From positions 1-41,970 of the forward strand of contig JAJSLI010000088.1 in the NCBI GenBank assembly GCA_021272315.1: a DNA stretch of 41,970 nt, written 5' to 3'. Positions 7,255-15,730 of the stretch are shown here, piece after piece. A model generated the notes under the pieces. The model was not told the origin of the DNA. It did no database searches and saw nothing but the letters and a program-made list of their open reading frames with translations. The position numbers and the translations under genes are program-made. This DNA comes from Methylacidiphilales bacterium. Its GTDB lineage: Bacteria; Verrucomicrobiota; Verrucomicrobiia; Methylacidiphilales; UBA1321. How positions within the stretch are numbered: position 1 is the stretch's first letter; the number at the start of each line of letters is the position of its first letter.

Positions 7255-10200
7255 CTAGAACGCCGCGATTTCGGAAAGGCCGATATTTTGGGTTTTTGGG
7301 GAAACTTGGGTCACGGTAAATTTGACCCAGCGGATACTCTTGGTTGGAAAGGTAATCTTGAAGGGTTGGCTCGCATCATTCGGCAGCGCGTCAACATTCA
7401 TCTTGGTGCCGTCGTTGAACTCGAGCGTCCCCGCCAAGACTTGATCATCAGGATTGGGACGGTCGTAGAGCCAGATGGCCTGTGCGTCCACGGGATGAGA
7501 CCAGGTTAACTTGATCCAAGCTCCTTCTTTTTGGCGGTTGGATGTCCATTCCTGCGATGTGTCGTTCGGATAACCCCCGACATGGCCGTCAATGGCTCCA
7601 GCCGCATTGCCAGAACTGGCTTCCGCCGTTGCTTTGAGGGCGAGATCCTCTGTGAGTTTGCGATAAACGGGAACCTCCGAGTGGAGGATGAGTCCGCCGG
7701 GCGAATCGTCCGGGACGGTGAGGGTCATGGGCGAACGATCCGGTAATCCACCGCCTGCCGGGACCTTTGTAACTGAGTCGCCCGTAAGGAAAGAAAGCTG
7801 GCTCGGCGGCGCGTTTCCGGTCGCCACTGAAACCGTGTCGGGGGCGGTCTGGTGATTGTGGCAATAAAGGACAGTGGTGGCCGATCCCATAAAGTAGGGA
7901 TGGAGATTTTGCTCGACCAGGGCGAAACCCTTGGCCGCGCTGAAAGCCGCGTTCATTTCGGGGGGCAGCGGCGTGTTGCTAGCTTTCCAAGCGTCATAGG
8001 GCTGTCCAAGCAAGTCTTGCAAATGCTTCGCCACCGCGCGTTGAACGACCACAGCGGGATCGATCTCCGCGGCGTGGACCACCAGCGTCCATCCCTTGCT
8101 CACCGCTGTTTCGGGAAGCTCGATGCGATTCGTCAGGGAGTCATCGTCGTAAGAGATTTTGGCGTCGGGGATATTGCACGAGGTCAACTTCGCCGTGCAG
8201 GGCAACTCCACCACGTCACGGCGCGTCGAGGGCTGGCCTTTGAAGGATCCCTGGGTTGGTGCGATCACGACCGTGATCTCGTCCGCGCGCCGCGCATAAG
8301 TCAACGCCGTGGTGGCAAACTCCCCATGCTCATAGCCGGTGGTGACACCGTCATCTTCGTAGATGCTCGCAGTGCCCGTTTTCCCGTCCTCTCCGGGATA
8401 GCAACGCACAACCAAATCCGTCAGGGGTGCGGTGCCCGGACGAGGCGTGTAAGCCTGCATCGGCAGAGGCACGCCGCCGCGAACATAGAGAGGAAATGTG
8501 TCGATGGAATCGGCGGCGACGCCCTCAGTCGGTCCGGTAAAACATTCTCCGGTAAAGAAATCGTACCAGTTGCCCTCGGGAAACCAGACGCTTTGGGTGG
8601 CGACCCGGTTCGGACCGACGCCCGGCTTTGCGATGGGAGCAACCAGAAGGTTATCGCCGAACATATATTCCTGGCCGTTGTGATAAGCCTGCTCAACCCC
8701 GGGAAAATCGACGTAAAGCGGGCGTATGAAGGGAAGAGAGGCCTTTGTTCCCTGCCAGATGCTGGTGTAGAGATAGGGCATCATCTCCGAGCGAAGATGA
8801 AAAGAACGCCGCATTGAAGTCTCCGCCCAGGCGGGGTAAGTCCAGGGACGGCGATCCATCGTGGCATCGCGCGTTGAGTGCGAACGGAGCGCGGCGGCGA
8901 ATGCGCCGAACTGGCACCAACGCGTATAAGATTCCTCATTTCTTCCGCCCTTGAAGCCACCGATGTCGTGCGACCAGAAGAAAGCCCCCATATTTCCTGC
9001 CGTGCTGGTGAAGGGAACCTCAAAAGATAGCATCGACCAGCCCGTATTTGCGTCCCCTGAGAAATTGATCGGATAGCGGTGGTCGCCCCAGCCAGCCCAG
9101 CGGCTGAACGACTGGCCCCGAAGACCATTCGCTTGGGTTCGAGTGTAATTATAAAAATTAAGCAATTGTAGATCGGTGACGTCGGGCAGGCTGTGGGTGT
9201 AGTTCGGCCCCCAGTCGAGCCACCAAAAATCGACCCCCTCCTTTTCGCGAGGCTGATGCGAAAATTGATAGAAAATATCGACGTAATGCTTGTCCCCGGC
9301 ATCGAAGGGAATTGTTTCGTGCGAGTTTGTGTCCCTTCCCATCGCCTGCATGAAAGCGGAGTACATTTCTTCCTGAGGTTGGATCCCATCGGCAGGATGG
9401 TCGTTCAAGGTGACGTGCAGTCCCTGGTCGTGAAACCAATGCAACAGCCCCTGCGGATCCGGAATCAATTTTTTATTCCAGGTGTAACCGGTCCAGATTT
9501 GGTTAAAGTGCCGTTTCACTCCGGGAACAGTAGTGTCGGTCAGATGCCAATCCATATCCATCACCAACATGTCGAGGGGAAAGTCGTGCTGGGCGTATTC
9601 CTGAACGATTTGCTTGAACTCGTCGGCAGAATAAGGCCAGTAGCGGGAGTACCAAACACCCAGGGTATATTTGCGCGGAAGCGGGACAGCGCCGCCCACG
9701 GCGGTGAAGCTCTGAAATGCCGCCTTATAATCGAGGCCGTATCCAAAGAGATACCAATCGCGTCCTCCGTTCTTCGGACGCGATTCGACCCAATCACCGA
9801 AAAAAAGAGGCGACTTGGAATCGTCCAACAGGTACCAGCCTTCGCGCGAAAGAATGCCTTCGCCCAAGGGTAGCGGTCCGCTGACGCCGTCAAGAGAGCG
9901 GATAGCGCCGCCCAAATTTTGAATGGAGCGCATGCCCGGCTTCCACACCACCGTAACACTATCCTCTTTTATCCCGGCTTGGAGATTATCAGGGGAAAAG
10001 GGTTTCCCATCGTCCTGGTAGGTGAGATGGATGGCCCCGGTGTCGATGTCCACCTTTTTATGATCATTCGTGATCCGGGCGTTGGTATCCCGGGTATCTC
10101 GATTGACGGCGAACCATGACGGTAGATCGACAAACTTTCCGTCCGGCGCATATTCCATTCGAATCAGGTTCGGCGTAATGACCGTGAACCGGGCGTTGCC

Positions 10201-10326
10201 TGTCACAGCCATGCCCGATAAATCGGCGTGGAGCGATGTTAAGCCGAGAGGGAAACACGAAGATAAAAGGAGCAGAGGGAGGAGGCGCACATAAAGTAAA
10301 CCAAGCGCCTCCTTGAAAGTTGCCAA
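7255..10326 (-). CDS. secreted GH31 alpha-glycosidase with C-terminal discoidin-like domain
   Basis: A 1023-residue glycoside hydrolase of family 31 (alpha-glucosidase/alpha-xylosidase group). An N-terminal hydrophobic stretch (8-22) ends in LSSC, which fits a lipobox at Cys24; cleavage after SLHA is the alternative. Next come the GH31 N-terminal beta-sandwich and the (beta/alpha)8 barrel with GVWYSRYWPY and VMDMDWH. The DFWWLDWG segment near residue 370 holds the expected nucleophile Asp and FSGDANTGW near 425 the acid/base Asp. Residues about 895-1023 form an F5/8 type C / DUF7402-like carbohydrate-binding domain. Likely exported and acting on alpha-linked glycans outside the cytoplasm. Flanking duplicated sequence suggests it was inserted next to the cyclo-ligase gene. 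Confidence 0.93.
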   Translation of the reverse strand: MATFKEALGLLYVRLLPLLLLSSCFPLGLTSLHADLSGMAVTGNARFTVITPNLIRMEYAPDGKFVDLPSWFAVNRDTRDTNARITNDHKKVDIDTGAIHLTYQDDGKPFSPDNLQAGIKEDSVTVVWKPGMRSIQNLGGAIRSLDGVSGPLPLGEGILSREGWYLLDDSKSPLFFGDWVESRPKNGGRDWYLFGYGLDYKAAFQSFTAVGGAVPLPRKYTLGVWYSRYWPYSADEFKQIVQEYAQHDFPLDMLVMDMDWHLTDTTVPGVKRHFNQIWTGYTWNKKLIPDPQGLLHWFHDQGLHVTLNDHPADGIQPQEEMYSAFMQAMGRDTNSHETIPFDAGDKHYVDIFYQFSHQPREKEGVDFWWLDWGPNYTHSLPDVTDLQLLNFYNYTRTQANGLRGQSFSRWAGWGDHRYPINFSGDANTGWSMLSFEVPFTSTAGNMGAFFWSHDIGGFKGGRNEESYTRWCQFGAFAAALRSHSTRDATMDRRPWTYPAWAETSMRRSFHLRSEMMPYLYTSIWQGTKASLPFIRPLYVDFPGVEQAYHNGQEYMFGDNLLVAPIAKPGVGPNRVATQSVWFPEGNWYDFFTGECFTGPTEGVAADSIDTFPLYVRGGVPLPMQAYTPRPGTAPLTDLVVRCYPGEDGKTGTASIYEDDGVTTGYEHGEFATTALTYARRADEITVVIAPTQGSFKGQPSTRRDVVELPCTAKLTSCNIPDAKISYDDDSLTNRIELPETAVSKGWTLVVHAAEIDPAVVVQRAVAKHLQDLLGQPYDAWKASNTPLPPEMNAAFSAAKGFALVEQNLHPYFMGSATTVLYCHNHQTAPDTVSVATGNAPPSQLSFLTGDSVTKVPAGGGLPDRSPMTLTVPDDSPGGLILHSEVPVYRKLTEDLALKATAEASSGNAAGAIDGHVGGYPNDTSQEWTSNRQKEGAWIKLTWSHPVDAQAIWLYDRPNPDDQVLAGTLEFNDGTKMNVDALPNDASQPFKITFPTKSIRWVKFTVTQVSPKTQNIGLSEIAAF

Positions 10327-10345
10327 GAATGTTTCAACCGCAGGG

Positions 10346-10405
10346 GCAGTCGCTGAAAATGCGAAAGGGCTGATGGAGGAAGGACTGCGGACGTTTGTTT
10401 AGAGG
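10346..10405 (+). pseudogene. relic of a 5-formyltetrahydrofolate cyclo-ligase 3' end
   Basis: Frame 1 of 10373-10402 reads MEEGLRTFV then stop, against TEEGLRTFR then stop at the end of the intact cyclo-ligase. At DNA level 10364-10405 matches 7121-7163 at about 36 of 43 positions with one gap, including three bases past the stop. Upstream similarity fades quickly. It is probably a remnant duplicate separated from the live gene by the GH31 gene. Confidence 0.6.
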
Positions 10406-10451
10406 CCGTCCGCTGACTCTGTTTCAAGACAAAGGATTGATCCTTTTATTA

Positions 10452-11045
10452 CTAATCATTCAATCCCTTTCCCTTGAGAATTTGCCGCATGCATTTTTCA
10501 ACCCTTGACTCCCGGGTTGCGGATTGCTTGGCCGCAGAAAAATAAAGAAGGTAGCCTCTTTGCCGACCCGGCGTCAGTGCCTTAAAGGCAGTTTTCAAGG
10601 CAGGCATTTCATCTAATTTCTTTTGCAGTTCTTCAGGAAATTTGAATTCTGAAATCTTTTTGTATTTCACTTTCAAACCGGCTTTTTCCACTTCAATGGC
10701 TTGATGGATAAAATCTTTCAAGATGGTTTCCATCCCGACTATTTCCCGAAGATGGGTGAATCGAATCTGACGCGCCGCCTGCGTATTCTCCCCGGCTTTG
10801 ACCAGAATACCATGGGCATCCTTCAGCAAAACGCCTTTGCAAAACAGAAGCGTACAGTATTCTTTCAATGGAAGCATGATGACGACGTTGCTTGCCTGAA
10901 ACGTGTAGCAAGGCTTGCCCCACTTCAGTTCTTCGGTCAGCTGACATCCAAGAAGTATCCTTCTCAGCTTTTCCAATTCTTTTCGCCATTTTTTGGCATT
11001 ACCTAAATACACATCGACCTTGGGATTCATCCTACTCTTTGTCAT
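10452..11045 (-). CDS. YdeI/OmpD-associated family protein with DUF1801-type N-terminus
   Basis: A 197-residue cytoplasmic protein. The N-terminal ~110 residues (NAKKWRKELEKLRRILL, EELKWGKPCYTF, LLFCKGVLLKD) match the YdhG/DUF1801 fold. The C-terminal ~70 residues (KKLDEMPALKTAFKALTPGRQRGY, then a short basic tail RVEKCMRQILKGKGL) match the YdeI / OmpD-associated, bacteriocin-protection domain. The exact biochemical role is unknown. The gene is visibly AT-richer than the window average, consistent with transfer. Gaps to both neighbours hold no other gene. Confidence 0.85.
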   Translation of the reverse strand: MTKSRMNPKVDVYLGNAKKWRKELEKLRRILLGCQLTEELKWGKPCYTFQASNVVIMLPLKEYCTLLFCKGVLLKDAHGILVKAGENTQAARQIRFTHLREIVGMETILKDFIHQAIEVEKAGLKVKYKKISEFKFPEELQKKLDEMPALKTAFKALTPGRQRGYLLYFSAAKQSATRESRVEKCMRQILKGKGLND

Positions 11046-11072
11046 AGCTTGTTATTTGACCCTCGTTTCCAC

Positions 11073-11927
11073 TCATGGAAGAGAAGATGGCCCTCCTCCT
11101 GTTCCATGGCCAAGTGGGAATGCGGCGTGAGTGTAGTCGATTAACGTGTCTTCAAAATAAGTGGTGTGGCCGGGCGATCTGGAAACCTCCTCATTGCCAT
11201 AATATATCTTCTGGACATAAGAACCGACAACAACGGGAAGAGTGCCACTACCCACGAGATTGCCCCTGATATCGTACAAATTGAGATAGGACAGGCCGAC
11301 CGCAAAATCGGCTTTGAGGCAATACCAATAGGTGGCGCCGGGCGTGACGGTAATATTGTTGCCGATGATAATTCCCCTGCCATCTGAATGAAGACGGATT
11401 ACATATCCCGTCCCAAGCCCATTTCCATTGCCATTCTTCAACTGCATGACGGCGGCGTGGCCGCGGGCGTTATCGATTCTTACCAGATCGAGAACATTCC
11501 CTGAAAAACCCGAATCGGGCGGGCCAAGCGTGATAAATCCGGCGGTGGTCACAGCGGTAAAATTACCCGGGATATTGGCGATGACAGAACTGAAGTTATG
11601 GCCGTTATCATAGGCGATGGATTGGGTGGAATAACCCGCAGGATAGATGGCGCCACCCACCGTCACTGAACCAGGAAGGCTGATATGATGAGGGCCTACA
11701 GTCAAACCCGCCGAGTTACCGCATGTGCCGTAGTTCCATTTTCCCCCGGTAAAGCCAATCGTGCCCGCCGACAGGACCAATGGCGTGAGCGGGGTTCCAA
11801 CCGCGCTGCCGTTCATGGTAATGAATGCGTCCACCGGGCCGATTTGGGCGGACAGAGATGCGGGCAGGCCCAGCAAAAGGGAACAGCCCAACATCGCCCT
11901 CAAAGATCGAGCTATCGATAGGCCCAT
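11073..11927 (-). CDS. secreted protein of unknown function, beta-rich
   Basis: A 284-residue protein from ATG 11927, chosen because it places a clear Sec signal peptide at the N-terminus: basic start, hydrophobic MLGCSLLLGLPASL core, cleavage after LSA before QIGP. The frame extends upstream to 12038 but those residues are basic and signal-less. The mature part is rich in Gly, Thr, Ser and alternating hydrophobics (FITMNGSAV, GYVIRLHSDGRGIIIGNNITV, SYLNLYDIRGNLVGSGTL), suggesting a beta-sandwich such as a LamG/concanavalin-like fold. That fold is a guess from composition. I do not recognise a family. No anchor motif is visible. Confidence 0.65.
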   Translation of the reverse strand: MGLSIARSLRAMLGCSLLLGLPASLSAQIGPVDAFITMNGSAVGTPLTPLVLSAGTIGFTGGKWNYGTCGNSAGLTVGPHHISLPGSVTVGGAIYPAGYSTQSIAYDNGHNFSSVIANIPGNFTAVTTAGFITLGPPDSGFSGNVLDLVRIDNARGHAAVMQLKNGNGNGLGTGYVIRLHSDGRGIIIGNNITVTPGATYWYCLKADFAVGLSYLNLYDIRGNLVGSGTLPVVVGSYVQKIYYGNEEVSRSPGHTTYFEDTLIDYTHAAFPLGHGTGGGPSSLP

Positions 11928-12114
11928 TTGCTTTCTTGCTGGTTCACGTTTAAAGAGGCACCCAAACTTGCTTAAGTGTCGAAACAGCGTTCGCAAAACC
12001 CGCTGCCGGTAACACCTGGGGGTCAACTCCTTTACCAACCCCCTGTTGCCCCTGCATTTTGACAGACTCGACCCTGCGCCACCGTAAATTCGTGCATGGA
12101 ACCTCCCCGGACTC

Positions 12115-13086
12115 CTATTGAGACCAAGCCGTCGGCTGACGGTCCCATCTATGAGATTTTAACTTGGAATGTAGATCGGATGCCAAGGGACCCTTGTCAC
12201 TTGCCGAAAGATTGGCTTCCACATTTGAAATTTTACGCATGCCGGGAATAATGGTGCTGACCGTTGGATTGTTGAGTATAAAACGCAAGGCCATTTCAGG
12301 CATGGTCATGCCACGGGGAATAAGCGGCTTGAGCGCATCCGCATGCTCGACACTGGAATTGAGATTCTCTGGTACAAAATAGGTGCTGCGCCAATCATCT
12401 TTCGGCCATTTGGTTTCCTTGGTCAAGGTGCCCGTCAAGGAACCTTCATCAAACGGAACCCGTGCAATCACGGCCACCTTCATTTCCGCGCAGGCCGGAA
12501 ATAATTCATCCTCGGGATTTTGATCGAAAATATTGTAAATCACCTGCACCGCGTCGATCAGGCCGCTCCGGACAGCTTTAACGCCATTCCATGGTTCCCA
12601 ACGATTCATACTGATTCCCACGGCATGAATCAGCTTTTGGCGGCGCAAATCGTCCAACTTTTTGGCCCAACGATCATCTGTCACCCAGCTGTCCTCCCAA
12701 GTGTGTAACATCATCAGGTCAAAACTCGCCAGCCCGGCATTTTGCAGGCATTTGTGGACATATTCCTCGATATGGGCCGGCGGAAAACAGTCATCCAATG
12801 TGAATTCCCGGCGACTGGGCCATTTGAAATTTTTAGGGGGTATTTTGGTGGCGGTATAAAGTTTCTTGCCGGGATTTGCCTTCACCAATCGACCCAACAG
12901 ACCTTCACTGTGGCCCGCCCCATAACCCCAGGCCGTGTCAAAAAAATTACAGCCCAAATCCACCGATTTCTGCAAGGACCGCAGGGATTCTTCGTCGTCT
13001 GAACCCGTCCACCCCCCCATGCCCCACATCCCATATCCAATTTCACTGACACTCCAACCTGATTTTCCAAAAGTGCGATATTTCAT
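12115..13086 (-). CDS. aldo/keto reductase
   Basis: NADPH-dependent oxidoreductase of the AKR superfamily, 323 residues. The start MKYRTFGKSGWSVSEIG is typical. The catalytic tetrad is complete: Asp50, Tyr55, Lys81 and His128, in FDTAWGYG, TATK and MLHTW. The C-terminal cofactor region (STIIPGMRKISNVEANL) is intact. ATG 13086 is chosen over the longer frame to 13368 because of a strong AAGGAAAG site (13090-13097) 3 bp upstream; the extension would read through the REP-type repeat. The substrate is unknown. Confidence 0.92.
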   Translation of the reverse strand: MKYRTFGKSGWSVSEIGYGMWGMGGWTGSDDEESLRSLQKSVDLGCNFFDTAWGYGAGHSEGLLGRLVKANPGKKLYTATKIPPKNFKWPSRREFTLDDCFPPAHIEEYVHKCLQNAGLASFDLMMLHTWEDSWVTDDRWAKKLDDLRRQKLIHAVGISMNRWEPWNGVKAVRSGLIDAVQVIYNIFDQNPEDELFPACAEMKVAVIARVPFDEGSLTGTLTKETKWPKDDWRSTYFVPENLNSSVEHADALKPLIPRGMTMPEMALRFILNNPTVSTIIPGMRKISNVEANLSASDKGPLASDLHSKLKSHRWDRQPTAWSQ

Positions 13087-13110
13087 TTTCTTTCCTTGTG
13101 AGATTTTTGG

Positions 13111-13290
13111 CCCTCGTTCCCAAGTTGCATTTGGGAACACAAGTGTCCCCGCAACTTCGTTGTTTGTCATGTTAGGAGAATCATCTTGGCGGTCAACTTG
13201 GTCTGCGCTGCACGCGCAACTTGGCTGGGTGGGGTGAAGCAAAGCTTCCCCGACAAGCGCGTTCCCATGTGCAACTTGTGAACGAGGGGA
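13111..13290. repeat. non-autonomous REP-type inverted-repeat element (REPIN-like)
   Basis: The ends are inverted copies: CCTCGTTCCCAAGTTGCA at 13112 and the reverse of CAACTTGTGAACGAGG ending at 13288. Each end carries two hairpins. On the left, GTTCCCAA/TTGGGAAC and then CAAC/GTTG. On the right, GGGGTGAAGC/GCTTCCCC and then GTTCCCA/TGTGAAC. The same double-hairpin ends flank the RAYT transposase at 40257-40914. With no coding content, this 180-bp unit looks like a non-autonomous product of such a transposase. It lies just upstream of the aldo/keto reductase. Confidence 0.75.
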
Positions 13291-13445
13291 AATTGCCATG
13301 AAACCCGCAAACCTTGAAATGTGTAAGCCATGTGCCCGGGAGTTTTTGTTACCCTTGCACCAAAACATTCAAATTGTTGACCGTGGACCCCAGATAGCTC
13401 GTTCCGAGCAACCCTGGGCTACTCTGCCATGACTCAACTCTGCTA
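13291..13445. other. intergenic, no gene seen; one nested hairpin
   Basis: No supported gene in this stretch between the repeat and the end of the GT2-linked tail ORF. It holds a nested palindrome at 13389-13418: outer CCCAG/CTGGG and inner GCTCG/CGAGC around TTC. No U-tract follows on either strand, so I do not call a terminator. Confidence 0.5.
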
Positions 13446-13697
13446 TTAGACCGTTGCAATAGCCAGACACATAGCAGGGGTCCTTAGTATCGAAACAATG
13501 TTTTCGGACTGCCCCTGCGGCGCAGTCGAAGCACCAGCCGCCGGTGCAGATGATGTTGCCGGAGTGGAAGCCGCGGGTTTCGGAGCATCCACCGGCGGCG
13601 AGTTGGAGGAAGTTTTTGCCGGCGAGGAATCGGCATCGTCGTCCGCCGTGGCGGCTTCGTCGATCGGTTTGGCGGCGGAGGCGGCCTGGATCGCCAT
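13446..13697 (-). CDS. Ala/Ser/Pro-rich acidic ORF, in frame with upstream GT2 past an amber codon
   Basis: 83 codons from ATG 13697, low complexity and likely disordered (runs such as DDDADSSPAKTSS and APAAGASTAPQG). It is in the same reading frame as the GT2 gene: AAA TAG GGC GAG CAA CCG ATG. It could be (a) a short separate ORF translated by reinitiation (AGGG lies about 10 bp upstream), (b) a C-terminal tail cut off by a TAG mutation or sequencing error, or (c) non-coding. Codon-level GC resembles the neighbours until about residue 62, and the last 20 residues look different. Confidence 0.35.
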   Translation of the reverse strand: MAIQAASAAKPIDEAATADDDADSSPAKTSSNSPPVDAPKPAASTPATSSAPAAGASTAPQGQSENIVSILRTPAMCLAIATV

Positions 13698-13709
13698 CGG
13701 TTGCTCGCC

Positions 13710-14429
13710 CTATTTCCTCACCCTTCGCCAAACGCGCCACGTGTCGCGGAAGATTTGCCAGACGATGGGCAGGCCGATGCCGCCGAATTTCATCGAGTGC
13801 TGGACGACGACGGGCGCCTCGACCATGACGGCGCCGAGTTGCACGAGCCGAACGAGGAGTTCCAAGTCTAGCGTAAAGCCGCGGCTTTCAGTCTTCTCCA
13901 GCGCTTGCACCAGCAAATCGCGCCGCACTAATTTGAGACCAGTCTGCGTGTCGCGTACGGGCAGGCCGAAAAGGAATTTGACCAGACAGAAATAGCCGAG
14001 GCTGTAGACGCGCCGGATCAGCGGGTAATCGACCGTGCTGTCGGGGTGCATTTTGCTGCCGATGACGGCGTCGGCTTTTTTCACGCGCTGAATGGCAACA
14101 AAGAAAAGAATCTGCTCGGGCGGCAGGTCAAGGTCGGCGTCGAGGAAGACGACGAACTCGCCGCGGGCCTTCTGCGCTCCCTGGCGCAGCGCCTCGCCCT
14201 TGCCGGAGCGAGGAAGATCGAGCGTGACGATTTCGCCGGGATATTTTTCGGCGAGACGGGCGATTTCCAGGCCCGAGTTGTCGGAACTGCCGTCGTTGAC
14301 GAGGATGATTTCGAAGGGGCCGAGCATGCGCAGCGCGCCGAGGGTCTGCTCGACGCTGGAGGTGATGCGCGCGCCCTCGTTGTAGAGAGGCATGACGACG
14401 GAAAGACCGATGGCGGGAGTCGCGGTCAT
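13710..14429 (-). CDS. family 2 glycosyltransferase (dolichyl-phosphate sugar synthase-like)
   Basis: A 239-residue GT-A enzyme. Seen: LSVVMPLYNEGARI at the N-terminus, VNDGSSDNS, the acid DADLDLPPEQ metal site, and DTQTGLKLVRRD followed by FTLDLELLVR, the signature set of dolichyl-phosphate glucose/mannose synthase relatives. Likely transfers a sugar from a nucleotide donor to a lipid carrier at the cytoplasmic face. There is no C-terminal membrane domain. ATG 14429 overlaps the preceding stop as ATGA, so translation is coupled to the membrane protein gene. The frame continues past TAG into a disordered tail (13446-13697). Confidence 0.9.
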   Translation of the reverse strand: MTATPAIGLSVVMPLYNEGARITSSVEQTLGALRMLGPFEIILVNDGSSDNSGLEIARLAEKYPGEIVTLDLPRSGKGEALRQGAQKARGEFVVFLDADLDLPPEQILFFVAIQRVKKADAVIGSKMHPDSTVDYPLIRRVYSLGYFCLVKFLFGLPVRDTQTGLKLVRRDLLVQALEKTESRGFTLDLELLVRLVQLGAVMVEAPVVVQHSMKFGGIGLPIVWQIFRDTWRVWRRVRK

Positions 14430-15730
14430 GGATGTCGGCGGCCCCAGCGCACAATACCGACGGAGAGGACGAGCATCACGGCGATGATGCCGCCGCCGAG
14501 CATGAACGCGAGCATGAGGGTCGGCTGGCCAAGAAACCAGAGCAGGAGCAGGTAGACAATGCTCGATCCGCAGAGCACGAAGCATTCGGGATGGCGGCGC
14601 GAGGCGAGCGCGAAAACACCTAGGCCCTGCAGCACGCCGAGCGGCAGCATGGTCAGCGCGAAGCCGGGCAGGAAAGAGCCGTGGAGATCGTCGCCGGTCC
14701 GACCGAAGAACCAGCTCAGGAAAGGCGCGAGCAGGATGAGGAGAATCGCGCCCGCGATCAGGGCGCCGAGATAAATCCAGAAAAACCTGAGCGACGCGAC
14801 GGTGGTCTTCTTCAGGCGCGAACGCTCGGCGTAGAGGAGAAACAGAAGCGGCTGTGTACCCCAGAGCAGCGCGCGGCCAAGCAGTCCCGCGGTCTGGTAA
14901 TCGTCGAAGAGACCCAGGTCGACATAACCGAGGTTGTTGGCGGGGTTGATGAACCGGCTCAGCGCGACGATGCGGTCGGCCTGGTTGAAAAGAAAGATCG
15001 CCAGGACGACGCTGAGCGTGGCGCTGAGATGGAGCAGGAAATCGCGGTCGCGCAGGGCCGTCCACGCCTTGAGCCAATCGCGTTCGATTTCGCGCTGGCG
15101 CAGGGCCGGGACGAGGGTGATCAAGCCGGCGAGGAAAAAGGCGGCGAGGCCCGATTCGGCCCACGGTTCTTTATGGCTGATGAAAGCGCCGGCCACGAGC
15201 CGGACCAGCGCGGCGGCAACGACCAGCCCGGCCCAAAGACGCGGGTAGCCCGGGGAGACCGCGCCGCTCACCAGCGCGCCAAGCGTGACGAAGATGACGA
15301 GCAGCGTGAAAAGCTGGACCGGGAAGCGGAGCAGGCCGAGCAGCGGCAGCAGCACGGAGAGAAGCAGGACCAGCAGTCCTCCCCAGGCCAGGGCCGCCGC
15401 TTCCGTCACGAAAGGAGAAGCGGCGCGCAGGGACTCGACCCGTTCGCGGCGCTCGGGCGCATGCTCGCGCGTGAAGTAAAGCGTGAAGGCCTGATTCAGC
15501 GCCAGCAGGGGCACGCCGGCGAGACCGACCACGCCCAGCGCGGTGTTGAGGCAACCGAACTCGCCAACGCTCGGAGCGAGTTCGCGGCGGAAAACGAGCT
15601 GGGTGGCAAAACTCAACAGCGCGAGAACGAGCCAGAGCAAAAATGATTGCTCGGTTTCCCGCCGGTAAGCCTGGAAAGCGCGCGACACGATCTGGACGCC
15701 TTTCGCGGCGGGTGGAGAGTCGGCGTTCAT
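14426..15730 (-). CDS. multi-pass membrane protein, flippase-like
   Basis: 434 residues from ATG 15730, with about 10-12 hydrophobic segments (for example LLWLVLALLSFATQLVF and GLLVLLLSVLLPLLGLL) and a cytoplasmic-like N-terminus. The layout resembles oligosaccharide flippases (Wzx/MATE-like), but I see no decisive motif. It is sandwiched between an M20 hydrolase and a GT2 with ATGA overlaps at both ends, so the three proteins are made in a fixed order. The flippase reading rests on topology and the GT partner. Longer upstream extension of the frame overlaps the M20 gene and is rejected. Confidence 0.75.
   Translation of the reverse strand: MNADSPPAAKGVQIVSRAFQAYRRETEQSFLLWLVLALLSFATQLVFRRELAPSVGEFGCLNTALGVVGLAGVPLLALNQAFTLYFTREHAPERRERVESLRAASPFVTEAAALAWGGLLVLLLSVLLPLLGLLRFPVQLFTLLVIFVTLGALVSGAVSPGYPRLWAGLVVAAALVRLVAGAFISHKEPWAESGLAAFFLAGLITLVPALRQREIERDWLKAWTALRDRDFLLHLSATLSVVLAIFLFNQADRIVALSRFINPANNLGYVDLGLFDDYQTAGLLGRALLWGTQPLLFLLYAERSRLKKTTVASLRFFWIYLGALIAGAILLILLAPFLSWFFGRTGDDLHGSFLPGFALTMLPLGVLQGLGVFALASRRHPECFVLCGSSIVYLLLLWFLGQPTLMLAFMLGGGIIAVMLVLSVGIVRWGRRHP

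Noticed and set aside
11050-11080. CCCTCGTTTCCACTCATGGAA, resembling a REP end
   Set aside because: Only a short partial match to the double-hairpin ends and no second hairpin or inverted partner nearby; too weak to call.
13710-15164. 484-codon version of the GT2 gene
   Set aside because: The first ~245 residues are Arg/Pro/Ala-rich shadow of the membrane-protein gene; the GT2 domain starts at ATG 14429 with an ATGA overlap.
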